From Cognatundibacterium jejuense (lineage in GTDB: Bacteria > Pseudomonadota > Gammaproteobacteria > Burkholderiales > Burkholderiaceae_D), in assembly GCF_014284255.1 (NCBI RefSeq), contig NZ_JACOFV010000006.1:162689-226688 (forward strand): 64,000 nucleotides of DNA, read 5' to 3'. Below are positions 1 through 8,657 of the stretch, piece after piece; within the stretch, counting starts at the first letter, position 1; every line of letters starts with the position of its first letter. The notes under the pieces were generated by a model. That model worked only from the letters and a program-made list of their open reading frames with translations, did no database searches and was not told where the DNA came from. Both the position numbers and the translations under genes were made by a program.

Positions 1-1
1 T

Positions 2-76
2 ACTACGGATACCAATGCAGGCAAACTTATCGGTGCGCCTCGCATGACCTATGTGCAATTCCGCAGCAAATTCTGA
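2..76 (+). CDS. C-terminal end of a TonB-dependent outer-membrane receptor (partial)
   Basis: The window opens inside this gene; only the last 24 codons and the TGA stop are present. The peptide ends APRMTYVQFRSKF. An aromatic-alternating last beta strand with a terminal Phe is what outer-membrane barrels use for BAM recognition, and a 'G-x-P-R-x-Y-x-V-Q-F-R-x-K-F' ending is common in TonB-dependent siderophore receptors. A GC-rich hairpin follows at 94-120. The neighbours are an iron/haem peroxidase and a siderophore operon, which fits a ferric-siderophore receptor. The call rests on 24 residues and context; another outer-membrane beta-barrel is possible. Confidence 0.6.
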   Translation, partial: TTDTNAGKLIGAPRMTYVQFRSKF

Positions 77-93
77 TTTGTTCTACATTTGAT

Positions 94-120
94 CGCTGCG
101 TCTATACAATTGACGCAGCG
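94..120 (+). terminator. Hairpin after the TonB receptor gene, likely terminator
   Basis: CGCTGCGTC (94-102) and GACGCAGCG (112-120) form a perfect 9-bp stem with a 9-base loop, 17 bases past the receptor stop. The following bases (GTGTTCTGTTT) are only moderately T-rich, so termination efficiency is uncertain. Confidence 0.6.
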
Positions 121-246
121 GTGTTCTGTTTAGCGCGAAAAAACTCTCACCAACAATATTCTTACGCAATCCGGTAAACTCACGCATGTAGTGCCATATC
201 CGCGCAGCATGACCCGTTTTCATCTTTTGCAACCCAGGAGAGTTTT

Positions 247-1119
247 ATGTCACAAAGCCAAGTCGGTATTTTGCAGCCTTTGCCTGCCCATGCAACTTAT
301 TTGCATTTTGATCTGAACAACAACGTTGACAAAGATGCTGTACACCAAGCTTTGAAAAACGTACAGCGTCTGGTCGATGGTGAACGCATCGTGCTGGGCG
401 TTGGCGCTAGTCTGGCGACATTATTGAAATTAAATATCATTGGTTTGCGTGATTTTACTGGAATCCCGGAAAGCAAAGTAGAGCTACCCGCGACACCCAC
501 CGCACTATGGTTGTGGTTGCGCGAATCTGATCGCGGACAACTGGTACATCAACAACTTCGCATTCAACAAGCATTAGCGCCAGCCTTCGTATTGCAGCAA
601 CAAATAGACGGGTTTAAATTCGACAATGGTCGTGACTTAAGCGGTTATGAAGATGGAACAGAAAATCCGCAGGATGAACACGCCATCGCCGTGGCCATTG
701 ATGTCGATGGTGGAAGTTATGTAGCGACGCAAAAATGGCTACATCATTTTGACCGCCTCGCACACATGTCACGTGGCGAACAAGACGACATGATAGGTCG
801 CCGCCAATCGGATAACGAAGAATTAGACGATGCGCCAGAATCGGCCCATGTGAAACGCACTGCGCAGGAAAATTTTGAACCTGAAGCGTTTGTGTTGCGC
901 CGCTCTATGCCGTGGTCCGCTGGCACGGACGCTGGATTTTACTTCGTCGCTTTTGCTACTTCATTTCAGGCATTTGAAGCGCAACTGCGTCGTATGTCTG
1001 GTGCCGAAGATGGGATTACCGATGCGTTATTTAAATTCACACAACCACTCACCACATCATATTTCTGGTGCCCACCAATGAAGGACAAACAGTTGTCACT
1101 TGATTGGTTGCTTGTCTGA
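247..1119 (+). CDS. Dyp-type peroxidase, YfeX-like
   Basis: A haem peroxidase of the dye-decolourising family, 290 residues, which is the usual length of the cytoplasmic YfeX-like group. The family signature GxxDG is seen as GYEDG at residues 133-137 with the catalytic Asp at 136. The candidate proximal haem ligand is His201 (in SAHVKR), and the distal Arg lies in LRRSMPW around residues 218-219. No signal peptide is visible, so the protein is cytoplasmic. The start has a good ribosome site (AGGAGAG, 236-242). The gene stands between a TonB receptor end and a convergent siderophore operon. YfeX-type enzymes have been linked to porphyrinogen oxidation or haem handling; the substrate here is unknown. 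Confidence 0.92.
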   Translation: MSQSQVGILQPLPAHATYLHFDLNNNVDKDAVHQALKNVQRLVDGERIVLGVGASLATLLKLNIIGLRDFTGIPESKVELPATPTALWLWLRESDRGQLVHQQLRIQQALAPAFVLQQQIDGFKFDNGRDLSGYEDGTENPQDEHAIAVAIDVDGGSYVATQKWLHHFDRLAHMSRGEQDDMIGRRQSDNEELDDAPESAHVKRTAQENFEPEAFVLRRSMPWSAGTDAGFYFVAFATSFQAFEAQLRRMSGAEDGITDALFKFTQPLTTSYFWCPPMKDKQLSLDWLLV

Positions 1120-1129
1120 TATTCACATG

Positions 1130-2287
1130 TCAGCGGCGTCTTAACCAGATCAAGGTGCCGCTGATGGCGAATAGCAAGGGTAACAATCCAACGAAGCTGA
1201 TGATTATCTTGCCGATGGTGCCGAAAATCTCACCGCTATGCAGCGGGAAAAAATAGCTAAAGAATAGCGCCTCTTTACTTGCCTTTAAAGGATCGCGGAT
1301 TTTAATGATCTTGCCATGAAGAGCATCCACAGTCACACGCGTGGCACCGCTTCCTTCTCGTAACTCTCCTGGCTGATGCAGCCTTACTTCAAACCTGCCA
1401 TCTGTTTTTTCCGGAAAGCTGATGCGCGTGACTCTCGCCATTGGAAATTCTTTTTGTGCCAGATCGATGATCTGATCGGGGTTGAGGTTTTTGATTTCGC
1501 TGTCAGTGAGATTATTTTCAGTTGAGGTTTTCGCTTCCTTTGAATCTGCTGTAACCGCAACAACTTGTTTGACTATCGGTGTGATCCAATCAGGCTGATT
1601 AAAATAAATTCCAGTGATCGCCAACATGAGCAATATGGGGGCTGAGTAAAAACCTGTTGCTCTGTGTAATCGAAAATTAAAGCGTTTCCACGAACCTTGA
1701 TGGGATATTGTTATTGCCTGCCACCACGCTTTTAATCGCCACACTGGCCACCACAAATAGATACCGCTCAAGGCGATTATTGCCAATACGATGCCGTTGA
1801 TGCTGACCAGCAATTTACCATGATCGCTGCCCAAAAAATTTCTATGCCACGACATCAGGCTCGGGACAAATTGCGATCGTGAAAAACTGATTTCATCTGG
1901 CACTCTTTCACCAATCATTGTTCCCGTATAGGGATTTATCATCATCTGTTTAGTGCCAGGCTTTTTATTCGGATCGCTGGCTTCTTTAAACCATGCAACA
2001 AGTGCTTCATTTTCTTTTTCTGGCAGTTCCAGCATTGTCAGTTTACCGGTCGGATGATGTTGTTTTGCCTGTTCGACGAGTATTGATAATGTTAATCGTT
2101 CTCTGGCGACGGCATTTCCGTTTTCTGGTGCGGTAACCCGTAACAATCCGGGATTAAGAAAAGCATCGATTTCATGTTTCCAGGTAATGACTGTTCCAGT
2201 CAGTCCTTGCAAAATGAGAAGCAAAGCGAATGGCAATGCGAGCCAACAATGGAGGAGACGTAAAAATTGGTGTCTGAACGATGGCAT
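1130..2287 (-). CDS. PepSY-associated membrane protein (PiuB-like)
   Basis: A 385-residue inner-membrane protein of the PepSY-TM family (iron-regulated PiuB/FecR-operon type). Four hydrophobic segments are visible: about residues 12-34, 162-184 (ending GIYLWWPV), 211-231 and 355-380. Large periplasmic stretches lie between them, with two PepSY-like regions (HHPTGKLTMLELPE near 75-90 and FPMARVTRISFPE near 280). Members commonly sit next to siderophore receptors and may act as inner-membrane reductases, although this is not proven. It is the last gene of the minus-strand iron operon, 91 bases below the MFS gene, with a large inverted repeat in the gap. It converges on the DyP gene with only 10 bases between stops. 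Confidence 0.88.
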   Translation of the reverse strand: MPSFRHQFLRLLHCWLALPFALLLILQGLTGTVITWKHEIDAFLNPGLLRVTAPENGNAVARERLTLSILVEQAKQHHPTGKLTMLELPEKENEALVAWFKEASDPNKKPGTKQMMINPYTGTMIGERVPDEISFSRSQFVPSLMSWHRNFLGSDHGKLLVSINGIVLAIIALSGIYLWWPVWRLKAWWQAITISHQGSWKRFNFRLHRATGFYSAPILLMLAITGIYFNQPDWITPIVKQVVAVTADSKEAKTSTENNLTDSEIKNLNPDQIIDLAQKEFPMARVTRISFPEKTDGRFEVRLHQPGELREGSGATRVTVDALHGKIIKIRDPLKASKEALFFSYFFPLHSGEIFGTIGKIIISFVGLLPLLFAISGTLIWLRRR

Positions 2288-2303
2288 AGAAGAATAAAAG
2301 AAA

Positions 2304-2337
2304 TGTACCTGTTATTGTGGGAGTCAATACAGGTACA
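2304..2337. repeat. Inverted repeat ahead of the PepSY gene
   Basis: TGTACCTGT (2304-2312) and ACAGGTACA (2329-2337) are perfect 9-bp arms. With a one-base bulge the pairing extends to TGTACCTGT-ATTG / CAATACAGGTACA, 13 pairs. On the minus strand the hairpin ends 16 bases before the PepSY ATG and is followed by a T-rich stretch. It may act as an intra-operon attenuator or an operator; the sequence does not decide which. Confidence 0.55.
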
Positions 2338-2378
2338 AAGAAAAATGGCAATGAATTATTATTGTGCGTTTTAGTTCG

Positions 2379-3602
2379 TCAAATAGATTTACTCATCAGC
2401 GTGAGGGAGATACGCTGCTGGCGCTGGTATCGCAGCACGAATGCCGTCAGCACGTAAATAAAACCGATCGGCCAAAACAGCTGTGCCACAGGCAAATAAG
2501 CCATACCCAACGAGCCAATTGCAATACCAGCGAGTGCTCCGGCTTTTGCCGCACTGTTGCCCAAACCCAGCACCCATCCTTGTTGTGCATCACTGCTCTC
2601 CTTTGATAGCAAGCTGTAAAACACCGGAAGCAATGCTGCCAGAAAAACACCCCAAAGAATACGGCTGACCACGATTTGCCACCATTGATGACTGAGTGCC
2701 TGAAAACCTAAGATGACGGCACAAGCCCAACAGCAGTATTCTATCTCACGCAACACCGCTGACCTTGACTTGTGCGCAAAGCGTTTTGCCCAAAATGGCG
2801 CGGCGACGCAAAGTCCCACTGCTAACGCGCCGTAACAGGCACCGGTGAGCCACGGTGGCGCATGTAAAACCTGATCTGCATAAATAGCAAAAAAAACCTG
2901 GGGCATCATTTTGGCACTTTGAATCAAAACGATAGCGAATAGCATTCCAAGTAAAGGAGAAAGAGAATGTGCGCTATTGCTGTGAATTTGATTTTCTTTA
3001 GCGTCGACAATGACGGATTTTTTTGTGCCATTCACAGGTTGCAGACAAAACAGGGTAGCGAGAGTGCAAGTACCGCAGATGAGTGCTGCGATCAAATTAA
3101 TTTGATTGAAACCAAGTGACCCATAAATATATCCCCCCACCATAGGTCCCGACACCGATCCGATAGCCGTTGCCATCTGCAAATGTGCCATCAGTGTTCC
3201 TCGCTGGTCGCGCTGAATCAGACTACTGCCATACGCTTGTGCCGTCGCAATAAAGCCAGCAAGTGCGCCTTGTAATAATCGGGCTATCAGTATGCTAAAG
3301 ACATCGTCACTAAATGCGATCCAGAATTGTGTCACTGTCAAAGCCAGCAAGGCACGTACCAACATCATTTTATGGCCGGTACGATCTCCAATTTTTCCCC
3401 ATAGTGGGCTGCATAACATCGTCATGATCATTGGACCAGCATAGGCCATTCCGCTGGCCCATGCTAAAGCCATTGTTGACATGGACGTCATCTGATGCAG
3501 ATGTTGTGCCCAAAACGGGGCACTCATTTCCATTGATCCCATTGCTAAAAATTGAATCAAAAATAGACAGTGCAGCGATTTTTTTGTTTGATCGATGAAC
3601 AT
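2379..3602 (-). CDS. MFS transporter, probable siderophore exporter
   Basis: A 407-residue major facilitator with about 12 hydrophobic helices. The loop 2-3 motif A is seen as GKIGDRTGHKMMLVR, and GPMVGGYIYG resembles motif C of drug/H+ antiporters. The start is placed at the inner ATG at 3602, 2 bases after the stop of the siderophore synthetase (TGACAATG). An upstream in-frame start at 3650 would overlap that gene by 46 bases and add non-family residues. Tight coupling to a siderophore synthetase under a Fur box makes export of the siderophore the likely job. That role is inferred from context, not from any substrate-specific residue. Confidence 0.85.
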   Translation of the reverse strand: MFIDQTKKSLHCLFLIQFLAMGSMEMSAPFWAQHLHQMTSMSTMALAWASGMAYAGPMIMTMLCSPLWGKIGDRTGHKMMLVRALLALTVTQFWIAFSDDVFSILIARLLQGALAGFIATAQAYGSSLIQRDQRGTLMAHLQMATAIGSVSGPMVGGYIYGSLGFNQINLIAALICGTCTLATLFCLQPVNGTKKSVIVDAKENQIHSNSAHSLSPLLGMLFAIVLIQSAKMMPQVFFAIYADQVLHAPPWLTGACYGALAVGLCVAAPFWAKRFAHKSRSAVLREIEYCCWACAVILGFQALSHQWWQIVVSRILWGVFLAALLPVFYSLLSKESSDAQQGWVLGLGNSAAKAGALAGIAIGSLGMAYLPVAQLFWPIGFIYVLTAFVLRYQRQQRISLTLMSKSI

Positions 3603-3604
3603 TG

Positions 3605-5488
3605 TCAATTGACCGAAAATAGTGCTAAAGGATTTGGCATCGTCAAGCAAATATCGTCGACCGTATCATTGAGGCGCATACGTAATAAAGACTTGACTGG
3701 CCAATCTTCAAACATCACTGCCTGACGTTCTTTTTCCCATCGTTGGGGATCACAACGATGACGAACGTGTTCAAAAATTTTCGCGCTGTTGTCGTACAAA
3801 ATCTGCCAATAAGCATCTTCATGTTGGCTATAACTGCGCGCCAATAGCACTGCCAATTCCGCGAGATGGCAAAGCATGGTTGTATGCAAAAATTTTTCGC
3901 GGACGATGTTGGGGTCATCAAACAAAATGTGATCGGCTTGGTGATTCTCTAGCTGCAGGCCTTGCGAATGCAGCATTGGCGTATAGATGCGTATGTCGCC
4001 AAAATCCCGCAGTAGCAATTGCGCGACTGTTCCGTTTTTGTTTAAGAGAACCAGACTGTTTTGCTGATGAGCCTCGAAGGCAATGCCATAAATGAGATAT
4101 GCACTCAGGCTCGCTTGTAGCACGATATTGCTATAGTCATGGAAGTAGCTTAACGCACCGTTCCCATCATCACCAAATGCAGACGCCACTAGTTCAGTGA
4201 CGAATGCTTTGCCGTTGATCGGGGAATCCGCAAACAAAGCTGCAACGGGGACAGACAGATGACCTGGCTGAATTCGTGTCATTGGATTTTCCCGAAAGAG
4301 TATGGATAAATGACGTGCACGGTCTGCGTCGTCGTTAGGATCGATAAAATGCAATCCGACCTCTTCGGCTAAAATGTCGAGGGTCTCATCAAATCCGTTT
4401 TCCCGGCGGATCAGTTCACGTAATAAACGACTGACGCGCGGCCCCATGATGGTAGCTTTGGGCGAAACTGTTCTTTGTGCACTAGTGAGTTGCAAAGACA
4501 AGGGAAGCTTCAAATGCGGCGCGAGATGGTTGTTACTACTTGCGACAGTTCTGAATGACATGGTTGGTGAGGTTCGCAGGCGCGGAAAATCCGTCTCGAT
4601 CAACAGCAAACCAGCGCGGATTTCAGCGGCAAATTTTTCAGGCAAAACGTGTTCTGCCTGATAAGGATGTATAGGTAAAGGCAACCATGCATCAGTTGGC
4701 AGACCACGCTTTATTAAGCTTTCAAACCAAATGGACATTTCCGTTGGATATTGTATTGCCATCCATTGCGTATACGAGAAGTCTGGATGTACGCTGCTGA
4801 TTCTGGCAACGCTGGCTTTGATCGCACCGATCACTAAATCAAGCTGTGGTTGGAATTCTGGCGAATAGGCCAAAACCTGTTCCGCATTTAAACCCGTTTT
4901 GCTTTTGTGGCCTGGATGAAACGGATGCCCTATACAGCCCCATTGTTCAAAGAAAAGCGCTGAATGGTTGGTAATGGCATTGCTGTCATTGACTATCGTG
5001 GTCCATAAGCTGGTTTGTCCAGCTTGTAAAATCTGCTTGAGCAGACTTGCCGACCACTCTTGTCGGTATTGGTGGCACAAAATATCATTTTCAACGCTAT
5101 TTTCCAGCTCGGTCTGCAATCGTTGTTGAGCTTGCGCACTATACTCAGTGTTTTCGGTATTGAGAACGCTGAGCAATTCTGATGAGGTATCGATGATATG
5201 TGGAATTTTTCCGCTTTGATGCAGGGCAATCGCACCACCGATATGGCAATGTCCGGCGCGACCAAGCTGCAGCCCTTCCATTCGTAACATTCGCTTCTTA
5301 GACCATAAAGGGAGCCAACTGGTGTCGCCAGCTGTAACTAAATCCTGGCGGTTCAAGAAACCCTCGCGTAATAAGGCCTGTAATAATCTGTGCAGGCTTT
5401 TTTTGCGTGCCTTTTCATGTATAGATCCGTTGCTTATGTCGCCTGCCAAACCATTGCTTTTAACCGGTAAATTCAGAATTGCGTTCAT
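3605..5488 (-). CDS. IucA/IucC-type NIS siderophore synthetase
   Basis: An NRPS-independent siderophore synthetase of 627 residues. These enzymes use ATP to adenylate a carboxylate (often citrate or a citrate monoamide) and condense it with an amine or alcohol. Family motifs visible are the nucleotide-loop HPFHPGHKSKTG near residues 188-199, PIHPYQ, SPTMSFRT and the C-terminal region LLLRDFGDIRIY typical of the FhuF-like part. The start at 5488 is preceded by GAGAAAG; a longer frame from 5542 runs through the Fur box and is rejected. It is the only siderophore biosynthetic gene in view, so the product cannot be named. Substrate class (A, B or C) was not resolved. Confidence 0.92.
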   Translation of the reverse strand: MNAILNLPVKSNGLAGDISNGSIHEKARKKSLHRLLQALLREGFLNRQDLVTAGDTSWLPLWSKKRMLRMEGLQLGRAGHCHIGGAIALHQSGKIPHIIDTSSELLSVLNTENTEYSAQAQQRLQTELENSVENDILCHQYRQEWSASLLKQILQAGQTSLWTTIVNDSNAITNHSALFFEQWGCIGHPFHPGHKSKTGLNAEQVLAYSPEFQPQLDLVIGAIKASVARISSVHPDFSYTQWMAIQYPTEMSIWFESLIKRGLPTDAWLPLPIHPYQAEHVLPEKFAAEIRAGLLLIETDFPRLRTSPTMSFRTVASSNNHLAPHLKLPLSLQLTSAQRTVSPKATIMGPRVSRLLRELIRRENGFDETLDILAEEVGLHFIDPNDDADRARHLSILFRENPMTRIQPGHLSVPVAALFADSPINGKAFVTELVASAFGDDGNGALSYFHDYSNIVLQASLSAYLIYGIAFEAHQQNSLVLLNKNGTVAQLLLRDFGDIRIYTPMLHSQGLQLENHQADHILFDDPNIVREKFLHTTMLCHLAELAVLLARSYSQHEDAYWQILYDNSAKIFEHVRHRCDPQRWEKERQAVMFEDWPVKSLLRMRLNDTVDDICLTMPNPLALFSVN

Positions 5489-5526
5489 AGTCGTCTTTCT
5501 CAAAGATATTCTTATATTAATGCAAA

Positions 5527-5541
5527 TGATAATGATTCGCA
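5527..5541 (-). promoter_or_regulatory. Fur box upstream of the siderophore operon
   Basis: TGATAAT-G-ATTCGCA fits the 7-1-7 Fur consensus TGATAATnATTATCA at 12 of 14 half-site bases, with a perfect left half. It lies 39 bases upstream of the synthetase ATG. On the minus strand a TATAAG-like -10 sits just downstream, so bound Fur would block the promoter when iron is plentiful. Confidence 0.75.
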
Positions 5542-5840
5542 ATAACGATTTAATTTGTTCTTATGTCTTCAGTGAGTCGATGAGAGTGCAGTAAAAAAGT
5601 AACTCAGTGAGCGTCTCGCATCCGTCCTCGCGCTGTTGGACGACCTACGGATAGTAGAAAAATCTCTTTATGGGGTAACTTATTTCTTGCAAAGAAAAAA
5701 GTTTGATTTTGTTTACTCATTGGAGTGATATCTGTAATCAAATCGTGTAGTTCATCATCTACAAGTAAAGTTTGCGATATTGTTGTTTAGTGCTTACGAA
5801 CTTCCAGGCATTTACAACGTAACGCTTGTATGCTTTGAGC

Positions 5841-5856
5841 ATACTCAGTAGAGTAT
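5841..5856. promoter_or_regulatory. Inverted repeat, candidate operator of the CsoR-family gene
   Basis: ATACTC-AGTA-GAGTAT is a perfect 6-bp inverted repeat 50 bases upstream of the regulator start. CsoR/RcnR/FrmR proteins bind dyads with TACT/AGTA-type ends and commonly autoregulate, so this is the natural operator candidate. It lacks the G/C tract seen in classic RcnR sites. The rest of the 418-base gap 5489-5906 holds the Fur box and promoters, and no other gene was seen. Confidence 0.45.
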
Positions 5857-5906
5857 CAATTTGCATGCTGATTTTGTCCTTATAAATAAAGCACAGGAGA
5901 TGAAAA

Positions 5907-6221
5907 ATGGCAGATACTCCCCCCCTTAAAATTGTTCAAGGGAACGCCTTAAGTGATACACAGAAAAAAGATTTGCTCCATCGATTGGCTCGAATCGAAG
6001 GGCAATTGCGCGGGGTGCAAAAGCTGATCGCGAAGGCAGAAAATCCAGAAGATTGCGAGGGTATTGCACAACAAATGTCAGCAGCGCGTAAAGCCCTCGA
6101 TCGTTCGTTTGTCACTTTGTTGACCAATTCTCTTGTCAGCCATACTGATAAAGCAACGACCATAGAAGAAGCGCGCGAAGCGAGTCAACGTGCCGCCGCT
6201 TTACTCGATAAGTTTATTTAA
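5907..6221 (+). CDS. CsoR/RcnR/FrmR-family metal- or aldehyde-sensing repressor
   Basis: A 104-residue all-helical repressor of the DUF156 family; the core LLHRLARIEGQLRGVQKLI is diagnostic. Family members bind Cu(I), Ni/Co, persulphide or formaldehyde through a Cys at the start of helix 2 and ligands at +25 and +29. Here Cys50 is present, but +25 is Ser75, where CsoR, RcnR and FrmR have His. The +29 position is His79, as in RcnR and unlike the Cys of CsoR. The ligand set is therefore incomplete and the effector cannot be guessed safely. The ribosome site is AGGAGA. No metal exporter gene follows; the next gene is a solute-binding protein after 28 bases. Confidence 0.9.
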   Translation: MADTPPLKIVQGNALSDTQKKDLLHRLARIEGQLRGVQKLIAKAENPEDCEGIAQQMSAARKALDRSFVTLLTNSLVSHTDKATTIEEAREASQRAAALLDKFI

Positions 6222-6249
6222 TATAACGCGACAAAGTGCATCATAATTT

Positions 6250-7119
6250 ATGAATATTCTCCGCACAGGACAAAATGATCACCTTATGTTCTGTCGTAAG
6301 AGTCGGTCCGGTATCTGGAAATGCGCTAGTTTTTTGTCGCTTAGTCTTGCCTATTTAATTCTTATTTCAGGGATGTTTTTTGTCTCGGAAGCCCCCGCAG
6401 CTGAGCCGCAAAAAGTGGTGTTGTTCGTAAGTGAATTGAGGAGCGAATCGGGCGAAATTTTACCGCTGCGCGACAACGTCCGAGCCGTACTGACTTACTT
6501 CGAACGACAATTGCATATCCAGTTTGAGATTCATCGCTATCCTTTGCCGCGTATTTTGGCTTACGCAAAAAATGGCGAAGGCATCGTGTTTGGTCTTTCA
6601 AAGAACCGTGAACGTTTATCTCAATTGGTGTTTTCTGAGGCTGTTTACGCCAATACAGTCTGGATGATCGCGCGTAGTGATAACACGTTCAAATTCGACA
6701 GTATTGCAGATCTGAAAGGCAAAACGATAGGGATTGTTCGCGGCGCTAGTTATGGTGATGATTTCGATAAACAGAGCAATGTATTGTTCAAAGTCGAAGA
6801 TGATGTCAGTTCGAATTCATCACGGCTGAAAAAATTATTGAATAAGCGCATGGATGTCATGTTACTGAGTACATCTTTTACACAAGCCGTAGATGTTGAA
6901 AATTATCTGCGGCAGGGCTTACGTGTAGAAGGGCAAACAGATGAGCAGAACATACAATCCGGATTTGTAGTGTTGAATAAACCTTTGATGAGTGACGACT
7001 TGCATTTCGCGACCGCTCCCGGTGCGGGTGAAGTTTGGATCAACAAGTTAAATCAAGCGATTGTCAGTGGAAAAAAATCTGGTGAAATCGCCCGTTTGAT
7101 AAATACAGTGAACAAATAA
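6250..7119 (+). CDS. Periplasmic solute-binding protein, family 3-like
   Basis: A 289-residue exported protein. A hydrophobic signal segment covers residues 27-47 and ends SEAPAAEP, a likely signal peptidase site after Ala-Ala. The mature part has the family-3 substrate-binding fold signature: LPRILAYAKNGEGIVFGLSKNRER, then FSEAVYANTVWMIAR and the hinge region DLKGKTIGIVRGASYG. No permease or ATPase gene adjoins, so it may serve a transporter elsewhere or be a sensory binding protein. The long N-terminal region before the signal suggests that an ATG at 6286 could be the true start. It ends 11 bases before the convergent radical SAM gene, and GCCGCCA-GA-TGGCGGC (7135-7150) is a compact hairpin there. 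Confidence 0.8.
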   Translation: MNILRTGQNDHLMFCRKSRSGIWKCASFLSLSLAYLILISGMFFVSEAPAAEPQKVVLFVSELRSESGEILPLRDNVRAVLTYFERQLHIQFEIHRYPLPRILAYAKNGEGIVFGLSKNRERLSQLVFSEAVYANTVWMIARSDNTFKFDSIADLKGKTIGIVRGASYGDDFDKQSNVLFKVEDDVSSNSSRLKKLLNKRMDVMLLSTSFTQAVDVENYLRQGLRVEGQTDEQNIQSGFVVLNKPLMSDDLHFATAPGAGEVWINKLNQAIVSGKKSGEIARLINTVNK

Positions 7120-7130
7120 CGGACACCATA

Positions 7131-8657
7131 TCAGGCCGCCAGATGGCGGCTTTGTCTTTGAGGGGTAGCCTTTGCCACGGCAGGCGCCTTTTGTTCGCCA
7201 GTGCTGGAGTTACCCTGCTTATGTTTCGCATTGCCAGCGTAATCGCTGGAAACCAGCCCCATCACGGTTTCTTTATTCATGCCACGTTGTTCTACCAACC
7301 AGGTCGTTACCAGACCAGCCAGACGATCTAAAGCAATCCTGTGCGTCGCATCGGTATTGGCATACACCCAATCAGAAAATGCCATAAAGTTTTCAAAGGG
7401 CGATTCGCTGAGAATGACCGGCAAGGTATTCGCAAAACGTCCTGAGTTGGCGACCATATCCCAATAGCGGGCAAAGCGCACCAGTCTTTGCATCGCGGCA
7501 AAGGGGACGTCTTTATTGGCAAGGATGGTGTACGGTGGCATAGGATCAAAAGCCAGCTGAAAAGCTTCGGTGTGGCGGATAATAGGCGTGCCACGCAAGC
7601 GTTTCAGAATACCAAATTGAATCTCATGTGGGCCTAAAGCGACCAATTTGTTGAAACCTTCAGCAAAGCTTTCCATGGTCTCGCCTGGCAGTCCTGCAAT
7701 CAGATCCACATGCAAATGGGCGTGCGAGTGTTCGCATAACCAGCGGATGTTTTCAGCGGCTTTATCATTGTTTTGCTTGCGGCTGATCAGGCTTTGCACT
7801 TCCGGGTTAAAACTCTGAATGCCGATTTCAAATTGCAGCGTGCCGTCAGGGAATTTTTGTATTCCTTCTTTCAGCGCATCAGGCAAATGGTCGGGTACCA
7901 CTTCAAAGTGGGCAAACACCGGATCATGCGGTGCTGCTGCGAGTTTATCCAGGAAGAACTGCATGATCTTCAGGCTGGTTTTGACATTCAGGTTAAAGGT
8001 GCGATCAACAAACTTAAACAAACGTGCACCGCGCTGATACAGGCTTTCCATCTCTGCCAGAAAGGCGTCAATATCGAACGGCCATGCAGTTTTATCCAGT
8101 GCAGACAAACAGAATTCGCATTTGAATGGACAGCCGCGTGAGGCTTCCACATACAGCGTGCGGTGGCGGATATCCTGATCTGTGTATAACGCGTACGGTA
8201 GTTTGATTTCGTTCATTGGTGGCTGCAAACCGGCATGCACCTTCATTAAAGGTTGTGGGCCTTTGATGATTTGCTGACATAAATCAGGGAAGCTGACGTC
8301 ACCCCAGCCAGTAATGACGTAATCTGCCAGCCGGATAATTTCCTGATCGTTGGTTTCATGCGATACCTCAGGACCACCCAGCACGATCACAATCTCTGGT
8401 GCAACTCGTTTTAGAACAGCAACGACCTGAGTAATTTCGACAATGTTCCAGATATAGACGCCAAATCCGACAATAAATTTTTGATCAGGCTGGCGATAGG
8501 CGAGAATTTTTTCCACAATATCCGTACTACGCGCACCGATCACAAATTCGTGAATCTGGGTTTGCGATTGCAATTCTCCCATGTTCGCGAGCAAATAGCG
8601 TAAACCCAGTGAAGCATGGGCATAGCGGGCGTTGAGAGTGGTGAGCAGGATAGTCAT
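7131..8657 (-). CDS. B12-binding-domain radical SAM protein (DUF4080 type)
   Basis: A 508-residue protein with an N-terminal cobalamin-binding-like Rossmann domain (residues 1-135, including IVLGGPEVSHE near 91-101). The radical SAM core begins with CPFKCEFC, giving the [4Fe-4S] cysteines Cys176, Cys180 and Cys183. The C-terminal ~150 residues, including FGILKRLRGTPI, match the DUF4080 extension as I recall it. The tail (residues ~470-508) is Lys/Gln/Ala-rich and looks unstructured. Members are widespread in beta-proteobacteria but have no assigned reaction. It is probably monocistronic; the upstream cheW transcript is closed by its own terminator. Confidence 0.88.
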   Translation of the reverse strand: MTILLTTLNARYAHASLGLRYLLANMGELQSQTQIHEFVIGARSTDIVEKILAYRQPDQKFIVGFGVYIWNIVEITQVVAVLKRVAPEIVIVLGGPEVSHETNDQEIIRLADYVITGWGDVSFPDLCQQIIKGPQPLMKVHAGLQPPMNEIKLPYALYTDQDIRHRTLYVEASRGCPFKCEFCLSALDKTAWPFDIDAFLAEMESLYQRGARLFKFVDRTFNLNVKTSLKIMQFFLDKLAAAPHDPVFAHFEVVPDHLPDALKEGIQKFPDGTLQFEIGIQSFNPEVQSLISRKQNNDKAAENIRWLCEHSHAHLHVDLIAGLPGETMESFAEGFNKLVALGPHEIQFGILKRLRGTPIIRHTEAFQLAFDPMPPYTILANKDVPFAAMQRLVRFARYWDMVANSGRFANTLPVILSESPFENFMAFSDWVYANTDATHRIALDRLAGLVTTWLVEQRGMNKETVMGLVSSDYAGNAKHKQGNSSTGEQKAPAVAKATPQRQSRHLAA

